Positions 1-9,032 of a stretch of 64,000 bases of DNA are shown here, piece by piece. The translations under genes and the position numbers were made by a program. The notes under the pieces are model-generated. The model searched no databases. It saw only the letters and a program-made list of their open reading frames with translations, and had not been told where the DNA came from. The stretch is taken from the NCBI GenBank assembly GCA_002298995.1, contig DBMO01000024.1, forward strand, positions 13,015 to 77,014, written 5' to 3'. This DNA comes from Desulfarculales bacterium UBA696. GTDB taxonomy: Bacteria; Desulfobacterota; Syntrophobacteria; Syntrophobacterales; Syntrophobacteraceae. Position 1 is the stretch's first letter; each line of letters opens with the position of its first letter.

Positions 1-272
1 ACCGTCATGTGCCGGAACAATGCATAGTGCTGGAAGACAAATCCCACCCCCCGCCGGCGGACATTGACCCCGGTGGTGTCTTCGCCGTTCACCACTATGG
101 CGCCCCCATCCGGTGTCTCCAGCCCCGCGATAATGCGCAGCAATGTCGTTTTTCCGGAGCCTGACGGGCCGAGCAGACCCACCAGCTCCCCCGAAGCTAT
201 GTCGATGCTGACGTCCTTTAGAGCGTGGAAACCGCCGAAATGCTTGGTGATGTTCTTTATTTCGATGCTCAT
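1..272 (-). CDS. cysA: Sulfate ABC transporter ATP-binding protein CysA (N-terminal part)
   Basis: This is the first 90 or so residues of the ATPase that powers sulfate/thiosulfate import on the cytoplasmic face of the inner membrane. The protein begins MSIEIKNITKHFGGF and has a clear Walker A loop, GPSGSGKTTLLRIIAG, about 40 residues in. The gene runs off the left edge, so the signature motif, Walker B and the C-terminal regulatory domain cannot be seen. Its ATG overlaps the stop codon of cysW (ATGA), which implies translational coupling. CysA is assigned over other ABC ATPases because the three upstream genes are a sulfate-type binding protein and the CysT/CysW permeases. Confidence 0.9.
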   Translation of the reverse strand, partial: MSIEIKNITKHFGGFHALKDVSIDIASGELVGLLGPSGSGKTTLLRIIAGLETPDGGAIVVNGEDTTGVNVRRRGVGFVFQHYALFRHMT

Positions 273-1141
273 GGTACCAGTGCCTCTTCAAGTTCGCGGG
301 ATGGTGTTCGAGCCGATTTCCATTCCGTCAGGCTCTTTATAGCCAGTGTTGCCAGAGCCAGCATGGCTAGAAGCGATGCGACCGCAAACGCCGCCGTAAA
401 ATCATACTCGTTGTAGAGTATCTCCACATGCAGCGGGAGAGTGTTGGTCACACCACGTATATGGCCCGAAACGACCGAGACCGCGCCGAACTCCCCCATT
501 GCCCGCGCATTGCAGAGGATGACGCCATAAATGAGCCCCTCCCGGATGCCGGGTAGGGTTACCCGGAAAAAGGTCTGAAGCCCGCTCGCGCCAAGGACCA
601 GGGCAGCCTCTTCCTCCTCCCTTCCCTGGGCCTCCATCAGCGGGATCAGTTCACGAGCAACGAACGGGAAGGTTACGAATATGGTCGCGAGAACGATCCC
701 CGGAACGGCAAAGACGATTTTGAAATTGTGCACGTCGAGCCACGTTCCCATCCATCCCTGGAGACCGAAGATGAGCACGAAGATAAGCCCCGAGATTACC
801 GGGGAGACCGAGAAAGGAAGGTCGATCATGGTGACCAGGAGGTTTTTTCCGCGAAAATCGAATTTCGTGATAGCCCAGGCAGCGGCAAGGCCGAAGACCA
901 GATTGAGCGGTACGCTGATGGCGGCCGTTATCAGGGTGAGACGAACAGCCGCGAGCGCATCGGGATTTCTTAGCGCGTCGAAATAGGGGCCGAATCCTTT
1001 TGCCAGCGCCTGGGTGAATACCGCGGCAAGGGGCAAAAAGAGGAAAAGGCCGAGAAACAGGATCGCAAGTATCGCGAGGAGCCACTGTACCGGGACCGGC
1101 TCGGTCAAATCTCCGCATTTTCTGTACTGGTTATCTGTCAT
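269..1141 (-). CDS. cysW: Sulfate ABC transporter permease CysW
   Basis: One of two inner-membrane permease subunits of the sulfate/thiosulfate importer. The 290-residue protein has about six hydrophobic segments. The EAA loop that contacts the ATPase lies around residues 175-200 (EEEEAALVLGASGLQTF). The C-terminal third has the CysW-like stretch RAMGEFGAVSVVSGHIRG. Length and layout fit the family. It lies 18 bp after cysT and overlaps cysA by 4 bp, so it sits inside a four-gene operon. The upstream AGGGAA is an acceptable ribosome binding site. CysW rather than CysT is chosen from the order and from the VSGHIRG stretch. Confidence 0.93.
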   Translation of the reverse strand: MTDNQYRKCGDLTEPVPVQWLLAILAILFLGLFLFLPLAAVFTQALAKGFGPYFDALRNPDALAAVRLTLITAAISVPLNLVFGLAAAWAITKFDFRGKNLLVTMIDLPFSVSPVISGLIFVLIFGLQGWMGTWLDVHNFKIVFAVPGIVLATIFVTFPFVARELIPLMEAQGREEEEAALVLGASGLQTFFRVTLPGIREGLIYGVILCNARAMGEFGAVSVVSGHIRGVTNTLPLHVEILYNEYDFTAAFAVASLLAMLALATLAIKSLTEWKSARTPSRELEEALVP

Positions 1142-1159
1142 CTGATGTTTCCCTGTTTC

Positions 1160-1990
1160 CTATTCCGCTACTTTCCTGCTCCAGCGCTGAAGAACGTTTA
1201 TCGCCAACAGCATGGCAAACGAAGCCGTGAGCATAACCAAAGCGATGGCAGTGGCTCCGCCGTAGTCGAACTGTTCGAGTTTGCCGACGATCAAAAGTGA
1301 GGTGATCTCGGAGACCATGGGCATGTTGCCGGCGATGAAGATTACCGAGCCGTACTCACCGACCGCCCTCGCGAAGGCCAGGGCAAAGCCGGTCAGGATC
1401 GAAGGGATCATGAGCGGCAGCAGCACTCGGCAAAATGTCTGCAGGCGGTTAGCGCCCAGGCAGGCGGCAGCCTCTTCGGCTTCCGCTTCGATACCTTCGA
1501 TTACGGGCTGGAGCGTCCTCACGACAAATGGCAGCCCGATTGTTGTCATGGCAACGATTATCCCGAGCTGTGTATAGGCCACCTTTATGCCGAGCGGCCC
1601 CAGAAGCGAGCCCATCCACCCGTTTTCAGAGTAGACCGTGGCCAGGGTGATGCCGGTAACAGCCGTGGGCAGGGCGAAAGGGAGATCAACAAGGGCATCG
1701 ACGAGCCTCTTGCAGGGAAATTGATACCTCACCAGCACCCAGGCAGTGAGCGTTCCGAAACCGGCATTGATCAGCGCGGCGATAAAAGCCGAGCCGAAGG
1801 TGACCCGGTAGGATGCCATGACCTGCGGAGAAGCCACTGCCTTGATAAATGCATGCCAGGTGATGCCGGTTGTCTTGATTACGAGCGCCGAGAGGGGGAT
1901 GAGCACGACCAGGCTCAGGTATAAGACGGTATAGCCCAGAGTTGGACCAAATCCCGGCAGCACGCGTTCTCTTTTTATCGCATTATTCAT
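1160..1990 (-). CDS. cysT: Sulfate ABC transporter permease CysT (CysU)
   Basis: Partner permease of CysW in the sulfate/thiosulfate importer. The protein has 276 residues and six predicted membrane spans. It carries LPFALPTAVTGITLATVY and GLPFVVRTLQPVIEG, typical of CysT, then the EAA-type coupling loop EAEAEEAAACLGANRLQTF. The C-terminal part contains FARAVGEYGSVIFIAGN, the CysT counterpart of the CysW GEFGAVSVVSG stretch. It follows the binding protein gene by about 80 bp and precedes cysW by 18 bp, in the usual order binding protein, CysT, CysW, CysA. Confidence 0.93.
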   Translation of the reverse strand: MNNAIKRERVLPGFGPTLGYTVLYLSLVVLIPLSALVIKTTGITWHAFIKAVASPQVMASYRVTFGSAFIAALINAGFGTLTAWVLVRYQFPCKRLVDALVDLPFALPTAVTGITLATVYSENGWMGSLLGPLGIKVAYTQLGIIVAMTTIGLPFVVRTLQPVIEGIEAEAEEAAACLGANRLQTFCRVLLPLMIPSILTGFALAFARAVGEYGSVIFIAGNMPMVSEITSLLIVGKLEQFDYGGATAIALVMLTASFAMLLAINVLQRWSRKVAE

Positions 1991-2073
1991 GGTAACTCAT
2001 CCCGCCCTGGTCTTCCGGCAGGCTGGAACGCCCGCCCACGTGAGTTTTGAGGCATGCCACACATGCTTATGGT

Positions 2074-3159
2074 TTATCTTGAATAGATCTGGTCGAAGGT
2101 TCCGCCGTCTGCAAAATGCGTCTTTTGGGCTTTCTGCCAGCCGCCGAATTCTTCGTCGATCGTAAAGAGCCTCAGCTCGGGAAGTTTGAAGCTTGACGAG
2201 GCCTCTTTGTTGACGGGCCGATAGTAATGGCTGGCAACGATCTTTTGCCCCTGGTCACTGTAGAGGTACTTCAGGTATGCCTCCGCGATCTCACGGGACC
2301 CGTGCTTGTCAACATACTTGTCCACAACCGCAACGGTCGGCTCGGCTAGAATGCTCACCGAAGGGGTCACCACCTCGAATTTATCCTTCCCGAGTTCGTT
2401 GATGGCGAGGTAGGCCTCGTTTTCCCACGCGAGAAGCACATCTCCAAGGCCTCGCTGGACAAAGGTCGTCGTGGAACCGCGAGCACCTGAATCGAGCACG
2501 GGAACGTTTTTGAAAAGCTGCTTTACGAACTCTTTGGCCTTTGCCTCATCCCCGGCGTTTTGTTTGAGGGCGTATCCCCACGCGGCCAGGTAATTCCAGC
2601 GGGCTCCACCCGACGTTTTGGGGTTAGGGGTGATCACCGAGATTCCCGGCTTGATAAGATCGCTCCAATCCCTGATGTCCTTCGGGTTTCCCTTTCGGAC
2701 CAGGAATATGATGGTGGATGTGTAAGGCGCGCTGTTGTTTGGCAGCCGTTTTTGCCAGTCGGGCTTTATCAGGCCTTTTTCCTGGATTTCATCCACGTCG
2801 TATGCCAGGGCAAGTGTTACGACATCAGCCTCCAGGCCGTCGATGACCGATCTCGCCTGTTTGCCCGAACCTCCGTGGGACTGCCTGATCTCAATACTCT
2901 GATGCGCTGTTGACTCCCAGTAGCCGGCAAACGCCTTGTTAAAATCCTGGTACAGTTCACGGGTGGGATCATACGAGACGTTGAGCAACGGGGCCGTATC
3001 CGCCGATGCCGCAATAACCGGCGCAAAGATCGTTGCAAAGCCGATGGACAGGGCAAGAGCCATGTTTTTGATCAGCAGGCGCACCTGAGCCCTCGGATGC
3101 GGTCCAATGCGCCGGCTTACTCTGGATGTTGTCGATATTCTTTGCCGTGTCGGTGTCAT
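2074..3159 (-). CDS. sbp: Sulfate/thiosulfate-binding periplasmic protein
   Basis: Periplasmic solute-binding protein that delivers sulfate or thiosulfate to the CysTWA importer. After an unusually long, basic N-terminal region comes a hydrophobic signal segment (about residues 32-50) with likely cleavage near ASADTA. The mature part starts LLNVSYDPTRELYQDFN, the standard opening of the Sbp/CysP family. Family motifs HGGSGKQARSV, LAYDVDEI, NPKTSGGARWNYLAAWGYA and LLAWENEAYLA are all visible. The start at 3159 is backed by a strong GGAGG ribosome site 5 bases upstream, even though it gives 361 residues against the usual 330-345. Sbp and CysP cannot be told apart from sequence alone. Confidence 0.93.
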   Translation of the reverse strand: MTPTRQRISTTSRVSRRIGPHPRAQVRLLIKNMALALSIGFATIFAPVIAASADTAPLLNVSYDPTRELYQDFNKAFAGYWESTAHQSIEIRQSHGGSGKQARSVIDGLEADVVTLALAYDVDEIQEKGLIKPDWQKRLPNNSAPYTSTIIFLVRKGNPKDIRDWSDLIKPGISVITPNPKTSGGARWNYLAAWGYALKQNAGDEAKAKEFVKQLFKNVPVLDSGARGSTTTFVQRGLGDVLLAWENEAYLAINELGKDKFEVVTPSVSILAEPTVAVVDKYVDKHGSREIAEAYLKYLYSDQGQKIVASHYYRPVNKEASSSFKLPELRLFTIDEEFGGWQKAQKTHFADGGTFDQIYSR

Positions 3160-3663
3160 GTTTCCTCCGTACTCTTTGCCTGATAAATAAAAAATCCTTC
3201 GTCAACATACCGTTCTTTGATTTTTCCGGGAGTGGCGGGGGCAAGGCGGGCGCATTCACCACTAATCCCATCGGAATGGTGGTATATAGCCCAGGGGCAC
3301 TCTTGTCAAGAAAATTATTTAACCGCTCCGGCAATTCTCCATTATTGCGACGGTTTTAATGCGCGTGGGACTTGATGTATGGTGAAGAAAGGAAGGTCGT
3401 AAAAAAGTTGCGGCGAACAGGTGACCCCGTAATGGGCAGTTGCTGGGTGGGTTGGGAGGTGAACAGGTTCAACACCGGGAAAAAACAGCTTCAGAAAAAG
3501 CGAAACCCAACACTCCTGCGCCGGAATGTTGGGTTGGGCTCGGTTCCATGCTTTTGGCGGGCGGGTTCCATTTCACCGTTCCACCCAAAAAACATTTCGC
3601 GGGTTTTCTGACTCTATAGGCAGCGGCTGAAGGCGTGCCGTCCGCACCTAAGGAATCGGACCT
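3160..3663. other. Intergenic region upstream of the sulfate operon, containing an AACCCAACA hairpin
   Basis: This 504-base gap separates the sulfate operon from the end of the hybrid kinase gene; both are read leftwards. I see no convincing gene. It must hold the promoter of the sulfate operon near its left end, but no clear -35/-10 pair stands out. Its right half carries the inverted repeat AACCCAACA (3504-3512) and TGTTGGGTT (3527-3535), which could act as a terminator-like hairpin or be a dispersed repeat. A related half copy (gcgaaacccaacgctcc) lies near 60020. Confidence 0.5.
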
Positions 3664-5754
3664 CTAAAGCATTTTCTCGATAGACCCAAGCAGCTTGTCC
3701 CAGCTGAGCGGTTTTGCGAGCATCAGGTCCACGCCCCGGGCGGTGAGGTCCTCGTCTTCGAACTGCGCTCCCCACCCGGTTATCATCACGACGGGGATTT
3801 TCGGGTCCTTTTCCTTGACACGTTTTGCTATTTCCCAGCCGCTCACAACCGGCATTCCGAGATCGGTGAGGACCAGGTCGAAATCGATCGAGTCAATAAC
3901 ACCCAGCGCCTTCTCCGAGTCGTTAACCGCCATAACCCTGTGACCTTTGAGGCGCAGCATGTCGCGCAAGATATTGAGTATTTCCGGGTCGTCTTCGACA
4001 AGCAACAGCCTGTATGAACTGGTTCCCTCGACAATCGGTCCTCCGGCCTGCGCCTTCAAGGCTTCGGCCCTGACAAGTTTTAGAACGAATGTGGTCCCCT
4101 TGCCCGGCTTGCTCCTGACCTGGATATCGCCGCCGTAGCGGCCAAGCAGGCTCCACGAGACGCTCAGACCCAGCCCGGAATTCCCGATCCCCTTCGTGGT
4201 GTAGAACGGGTCGAAGATCTTTTCGGCAATATCCTTGCTCATCCCGATTCCGGTATCCGAGATTTCGATTATTACGTGCTCGCCCTGGCAGCGCGTCTTG
4301 AAGCCCAGGCTCCCGCCTTCCGGCATGGCATCGATTGCATTGAGCAAAAGATTTGTAATGACTTCCCGCAGATCGGAGGCGTTAATGGCGGCAAGGCAGT
4401 CCCCTGAGAGGTCGAGTTGCAAGTCGATTAACTGGCCAGACCTTTCCATGAAATTCTTCCACCGCGGCCGCGTCAGCTCGATTACATCCTTCACGGCCTC
4501 ATTGACGTCAACTGTCGATGCTACCGCTTTGGGTTCCCGTTCCCGTTCGGTGAATCTTTGGAGCCGCCGCACGGTGTTGGAGCCGTCATAGACGGCCTTT
4601 TCGATATTTTGCAGCCTGCGCCGGATTTCTTCGTCCTGGACCTGGGTAAGAATGAGCTGTATGTGCCCGAGGATCGCCATCAGCAGGTTGTTGAAGTCGT
4701 GCGAGACTCCTCCGGCCATTGTCCCGAGCGCGGCAAGCTTTTCGGACTGGATGATCCTGTCCGAGAATGCCTTCTTCCTGGTCATATCTTCTATTACAAG
4801 AAGGTAGCCCATACTCCCCGAGGGGTCATTCAGCCTTACCAGGTAGACATCCGCCAGGTAGGCCTCTCCCGTCGAGTTCATCAGGTGAACGTCGGTTTTT
4901 TCCGCCTGCCCGGATTCGGATTCGGAAACACGGTTAAGGAGTTTGCCGAACACGTTCGGGTCCTGGAAAAGTATGGCGGGCGAGCGCGAGATGATTTCCG
5001 GGAAGTTATCGCCCTGGAGCTTTTCGATCGCGCGGTTCAGACGAATAACGTCGCCCTTTTTGTCCAGTATGCATATCCCATGAGGAAGCGCGTCCAGGAC
5101 AAGGTCCGAAATATAGGAATCCGGAGCGGGAAAGCTGATCGGCAGGTCCAATTTTTCCATTGGCAATCTCCTGCCGTTAGTGCCGGCATCACGTGGACCC
5201 TGCAGGCCGACAAGAAAATAGGAGATTACGTTCCCCAGGGTTTCCCAGTTTCGCCGGGACTGAATCGGGAATTCCAACGGATGAAACGAGCTTACGTTGA
5301 GCACTCCAATGTTAAGAAGGGGAATGCATGCTAGCGATATGGGCGTTATCACCGCATCTTTTAGCTCGGGAATCGGCTGTTTTTCGGAATTTTCGATAAA
5401 CACCGGTTTCCGGGTACCGAATACCTGTCCCGAAATGCCTTCGCCCACATCGAAGAGCAAACTGGGCCGGTATCGGCGCCATGCGGCGGTTCCAAGCTGG
5501 TCCTCGAGCCCGTAGGCCGCCGTCAGGGACAGCTTTTGCCGGTCGGTATCCCAAAGCAGGATTGAGCAGTTCTCGAAGGAAGACTCTTCGATTATTATCC
5601 TGACAAAGTAGTCGCATATGCGGGCTGAATCCGAAAACTGCGACATGACATCCGCAAAGCGCTGGATCATTGCCATGAAATGGCCCTGCTCATCGCCATG
5701 CTCTTCGATGTTAAAAAGCCCCTTCTGAAGAACTTCTTTAACCAGATGGTCCAT
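3664..5754 (-). CDS. Hybrid sensor histidine kinase (GAF-PAS-HisKA-HATPase-REC)
   Basis: A 696-residue cytoplasmic signalling protein with no membrane segment. Residues about 30-190 look like a GAF domain, about 215-325 a PAS domain. The kinase core follows, with the phosphoacceptor histidine at about residue 352 (GGVSHDFNNLL). The ATPase domain has NLLLNAIDAMPEGG (N box), EISDTGIGM (G1) and a GNSGLGLSVS region (G2). A receiver domain fills residues 575-696, with phosphorylatable Asp at about 631 (LVLTDLGMP) and the conserved K in AKPL. The SHDFNN form of the H box is typical of stand-alone signalling kinases with C-terminal receivers. Its gene starts 12 bases after the HDOD gene, so the two are probably one operon. 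The input signal is unknown. Confidence 0.9.
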   Translation of the reverse strand: MDHLVKEVLQKGLFNIEEHGDEQGHFMAMIQRFADVMSQFSDSARICDYFVRIIIEESSFENCSILLWDTDRQKLSLTAAYGLEDQLGTAAWRRYRPSLLFDVGEGISGQVFGTRKPVFIENSEKQPIPELKDAVITPISLACIPLLNIGVLNVSSFHPLEFPIQSRRNWETLGNVISYFLVGLQGPRDAGTNGRRLPMEKLDLPISFPAPDSYISDLVLDALPHGICILDKKGDVIRLNRAIEKLQGDNFPEIISRSPAILFQDPNVFGKLLNRVSESESGQAEKTDVHLMNSTGEAYLADVYLVRLNDPSGSMGYLLVIEDMTRKKAFSDRIIQSEKLAALGTMAGGVSHDFNNLLMAILGHIQLILTQVQDEEIRRRLQNIEKAVYDGSNTVRRLQRFTEREREPKAVASTVDVNEAVKDVIELTRPRWKNFMERSGQLIDLQLDLSGDCLAAINASDLREVITNLLLNAIDAMPEGGSLGFKTRCQGEHVIIEISDTGIGMSKDIAEKIFDPFYTTKGIGNSGLGLSVSWSLLGRYGGDIQVRSKPGKGTTFVLKLVRAEALKAQAGGPIVEGTSSYRLLLVEDDPEILNILRDMLRLKGHRVMAVNDSEKALGVIDSIDFDLVLTDLGMPVVSGWEIAKRVKEKDPKIPVVMITGWGAQFEDEDLTARGVDLMLAKPLSWDKLLGSIEKML

Positions 5755-5766
5755 CCCTTGTCCTCT

Positions 5767-6624
5767 TTATTTCATCAGGTTCCATAACTGGTCAACTTCC
5801 GGCACGATCAAAGCAAACCTGTTACAGTACTCCTGCCATTCATCCTCCGAGATGTAGAGATCACGGCAATATTTGAGGGTAGCTTCATCCGTTAGAAATT
5901 CAGGATAGTAGGGTGAATTGGCAATTACATCTGCAAGATAAATCAGCCTGACTTCCGACCTGAAAGAATCGCACCGTTGGGGCGAATGGTGAAACTCTAT
6001 CACGGCCTGAAATGAGTCGGGGAAAGCCCATCGGGAGGCAAGATACTTGCCTATCTCGGTATGCACGAACCCCAACTCCATCTCCACACACCACGGCGGA
6101 CTTTTTCGTTTCGAGGCCAGGTCCATGATAAATTGGAACTGGTCCCCGTAATAGGATGCCATCACCAGGTGCCCGACATCATGCAGCAGGCCCATAAGCG
6201 CCGCTTCCTGCTTCTGAACCCACGGCCGGCTCCTGGAGATTTCCGATGCCACTTTCGAGGTGGTAAGAGCGTGTTTCCAGAGTCTTTCGCGATATGCCGG
6301 TTCGATGTGCCTGCCGTTGAAGAGGTTCATGAGCAGAGTGCACAGGCAGATCGATTTTGTCTGATTGCAGCCGATTAGCACAATCGCCTTGGATATATTG
6401 TCAACCTTTTTGCGGTAGCCGTAATAGCTCGAATTTGCAGCCTGCAGCACCTTGGCCGCAACGGCCTGCTCGTAGCCGATTATGCTTTCGAGTTCATCGG
6501 AGGATTCGACTTCGTTTTGGATTATATCGATCAGTCTTTGGACGGACTGGGGCAGAGGAGGAAGATCTCTGATCTGGGAAATCTGGTATCGGATTTCCTG
6601 ATCGTTTGCAGGGCATATCGACAT
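5767..6624 (-). CDS. HDOD domain protein
   Basis: A 285-residue cytoplasmic protein that is almost entirely one HDOD domain (about residues 12-210), a degenerate relative of HD phosphohydrolases seen in bacterial signalling. The region LPPLPQSVQRLIDIIQNE opens the domain. AAKVLQAANSSYYGYRKKVDNISKAIVLIG is interrupted here only by my reading and carries the usual NSSYYG signature. GLLHDVGHLVMASYYG retains an HD pair. The gene precedes the hybrid kinase by 12 bases on the same strand, so the two are likely co-transcribed and may act in one signalling pathway. HDOD proteins seldom have a proven enzymatic activity and none is claimed. A 9-bp palindrome lies upstream at 6717-6739. Confidence 0.9.
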   Translation of the reverse strand: MSICPANDQEIRYQISQIRDLPPLPQSVQRLIDIIQNEVESSDELESIIGYEQAVAAKVLQAANSSYYGYRKKVDNISKAIVLIGCNQTKSICLCTLLMNLFNGRHIEPAYRERLWKHALTTSKVASEISRSRPWVQKQEAALMGLLHDVGHLVMASYYGDQFQFIMDLASKRKSPPWCVEMELGFVHTEIGKYLASRWAFPDSFQAVIEFHHSPQRCDSFRSEVRLIYLADVIANSPYYPEFLTDEATLKYCRDLYISEDEWQEYCNRFALIVPEVDQLWNLMK

Positions 6625-6716
6625 GTTTTTTCGATCTTTTCAGGCTCGGTCCAAAAGACGACACTCTTTCACACCAAAAATCCCAGCATTGAGGGCGGGT
6701 TATACTACTTTTTTCC

Positions 6717-6739
6717 CATATTTGTAATCAACAAATATG
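6717..6739. promoter_or_regulatory. Palindrome upstream of the HDOD-kinase operon
   Basis: A perfect inverted repeat, CATATTTGT-N5-ACAAATATG, lies about 93 bases upstream of the HDOD start codon. Its size and symmetry fit a binding site for a dimeric regulator. No second copy was noticed in the window. The rest of the 6625-7119 gap shows no gene I can support. Confidence 0.35.
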
Positions 6740-7119
6740 AGAGACGATCATAAAACTTTTTGCGCTGTCGATTCCAACTCCTATCGTCGGGGCTATTCCC
6801 CAAAGTCCAAGGGATGTTGAGAGCTTAACCCGGACAGCAGGCAAGGGTCGCTCGGGAGTAGATTTGTTTTTCAGTATAAAAGCTCAAGATTTGTAGCGAA
6901 CATGTTATTAAAACAAAGCCGTTTCTAAAATTTGCAGATGAGCCGGGTTTCTTCATCTCCAACCAATTGATTTTGATGCCACAATCCACACGGCACCGAA
7001 CTGACCCGCCCCCAGCTGAAATGGGAATTTCCAGTAAACCTCCTGCCGGGTATGATTTAATTTATTCAATTCCCAAGAACGGCAAAAGAAGAGAAATAGT
7101 TGAGGTATTTTCGAAGAAA

Positions 7120-8385
7120 TTATCCCGTACGCCCGCCCGCCCTTCTATTGAGAGCAAGATTTTCAGGAAGGCTATTTTCGCTTTTCTCCGCATGACCCGC
7201 TTTTATTTTTTCCACGTAGTCGGTGAGCAGGCGGAACTGTTCGTGCAGGGCATGGGTCCCTACGCCGATCGGAGTTTTGAAAAAGCATGCCAGGTGCGCC
7301 ATCAGGCCGCTCTCACCCCTTTTTTTCGCAAGCCCGGCCAGACGAACCATGTCCAGGATCAGCGGCGCCGCCAGCATCGAGTCGTATCCCTGCCAGACGA
7401 ACTGGAGCGACATCGCCGTGCCCAGGAACCCCCTGAAATGTATAAAATCCCAGGCGGTTTTCTGGTCCCCGAGCGAAGGCACGAAGTCGATACCGACCGT
7501 TGTGTGAGGCGAGTATCCCAGGATGTTAGGCAGCACCTGGTCCTTGCTCCTGATCTTGGATTGCCGGTTACCCGGATGATTTAGCACCTCTCCGTCGAGG
7601 TTTCCAAGCAGGTTGAATCCGCTCCAGCTCATTACATCAAGGTTTCTGAAGGCAAACATCGGGGCCAGGGCCGATTTTACCAGGGTCTCGCCGGTCTTGC
7701 CGTCATTTCCCATTACCGGCACACCGGCTTCGCGGGCCAACTCGACCAGCGCCGGGATCAGGGCGCCATTGGACGGAGTAAAATTTATGTACGGGCAGCC
7801 CTCGCGGATTGCCGCATAAGTGTAAAGGCAGCTCGCCCTTACCTTCTCGCGCTCGTTTCGGTCCAGGCACGCCTCGAATGCTTCCAAATTGTCGTGACAC
7901 GGGCCTGTTTGCAGCGGCGGTTCGGTCGAGGCGAGATTTACCGCAACCACCTGATCGAGGTGGAACTTTTGCCGGAACTTCCGCAGATTGGAGCGTATGG
8001 CATCTATTTCGGCGCGAAGCGTTTCTTTCGAGGAAGGCCCGCACGCGCCCAGTCTTTCAATGGCCTCCCCGCAGTTGCCTGCGCAGCCGGCATCGACCCC
8101 TTGCTGAAACTCCAGCAGGTCCTCCCTTATAGCCGAGAGTATCCGGGGGTGCACCGGGGCCATTTTCTCGAATATGTCCACGGGGCTGGAATCGGGCTGA
8201 CGAATATCGCAGCCGCCGAAGACAAGATCGCCCGCATCCGGGAGTTCTATTCCCTGAAAAATTTCGCTCGATGTAATCATCCCGGTAGGGGGAGATAATT
8301 TGGCGCGAAGCGCCAGAGCCCCTGCGACCACCGTGGTCGAAATAGATCCAAGAGCACCTATTAGATAAACTCCGGTTTTTTTCAT
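7120..8385 (-). CDS. Myo-inositol-1-phosphate synthase family protein
   Basis: Predicted NAD-dependent cyclase converting glucose 6-phosphate to myo-inositol 1-phosphate, or a close relative. The N-terminus has a Rossmann nucleotide loop (VYLIGALGSISTTVVAGA). The family core is present: INFTPSNGALIPALVELA, GNDGKTGETLVKS with the conserved lysines, SGFNLLGNLDGEVL, and the Ser/His-rich ILGYSPHTTVGIDFVPSLGDQKTAWDFIHFRGFL split across the active site. I place the start at the ATG of MKKTGVYLIG (8385), because the 13 extra residues of the longer frame begin with TTG and add nothing conserved. At 421 residues it is nearer the short prokaryotic forms than the eukaryotic enzyme. It stands alone, divergent from the stress protein gene, so the fate of the inositol is not shown. 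Confidence 0.82.
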   Translation of the reverse strand: MKKTGVYLIGALGSISTTVVAGALALRAKLSPPTGMITSSEIFQGIELPDAGDLVFGGCDIRQPDSSPVDIFEKMAPVHPRILSAIREDLLEFQQGVDAGCAGNCGEAIERLGACGPSSKETLRAEIDAIRSNLRKFRQKFHLDQVVAVNLASTEPPLQTGPCHDNLEAFEACLDRNEREKVRASCLYTYAAIREGCPYINFTPSNGALIPALVELAREAGVPVMGNDGKTGETLVKSALAPMFAFRNLDVMSWSGFNLLGNLDGEVLNHPGNRQSKIRSKDQVLPNILGYSPHTTVGIDFVPSLGDQKTAWDFIHFRGFLGTAMSLQFVWQGYDSMLAAPLILDMVRLAGLAKKRGESGLMAHLACFFKTPIGVGTHALHEQFRLLTDYVEKIKAGHAEKSENSLPENLALNRRAGGRTG

Positions 8386-8598
8386 TATCAACTCGCGGAT
8401 GGGAATTAGGTTTTGTCGCCCCAAATTAATTCTTATTCCTTTTAAAGCAACAGTTTTCTTGTCCCAGTGCTGACGGGAAGAGCGCGAATGTACTGAAATA
8501 TACCTCTACATCTGGCTATAAGTTCCCGAAAAACTTAAATTCACTTCCAGGTACGCAGCTTGGATGACGGACTAATATCCAATAAATCGGAGGCGCAA

Positions 8599-9018
8599 AT
8601 GTTTCAACATATCCTGGTACCAACGGACCTCACGGAGCGGGACCGCAAGGCGATTGAAATAGCGGTCGAAATGGCTCACTGCGGCTCCGTGAAAATCACC
8701 CTGTTGCACGTGGTTGAAACCATCGAAGATGCCGACACCGAGGATTTCAGAAAGTTTTTCAAACAGCTCGGCACCCGCGCGGAGGCCAAACTGGACCTCC
8801 TGATCGATCGATACCGGAAAGATGATCTGGTAATCGAAAAACAGGTCCTCCTCGGCCGCAGGGTGTTTGAGATACTTAATTTTGCGGCCCACAGCGGCGT
8901 CGATTTGATTATAATGAGCTCACACAGGCTGGATACCGACAACTTTTCCGAGGGCTGGGGGACCATCAGTTTCAAGGTGGGGGTTCTTTCCCACTGCCCG
9001 GTAATGCTCGTCAAGTGA
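8599..9018 (+). CDS. Universal stress protein (UspA family)
   Basis: A 139-residue single-domain cytoplasmic protein of the universal stress family. It opens MFQHILVPTDLTERDRKAIE, the usual first strand and loop. The expected ATP-binding motif of UspFG-type members (G-2x-G-9x-G-S/T) is not clear; the C-terminus reads HRLDTDNFSEGWGTISFKVG then LSHCPVMLVK, so nucleotide binding is uncertain. The start at 8599 is chosen over an upstream in-frame ATG because it is preceded by CGGAGG and matches the family N-terminus. It is followed 14 bases later by dinB and may be co-transcribed with it. Confidence 0.9.
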   Translation: MFQHILVPTDLTERDRKAIEIAVEMAHCGSVKITLLHVVETIEDADTEDFRKFFKQLGTRAEAKLDLLIDRYRKDDLVIEKQVLLGRRVFEILNFAAHSGVDLIIMSSHRLDTDNFSEGWGTISFKVGVLSHCPVMLVK

Positions 9019-9032
9019 GATAAAAAACACCG

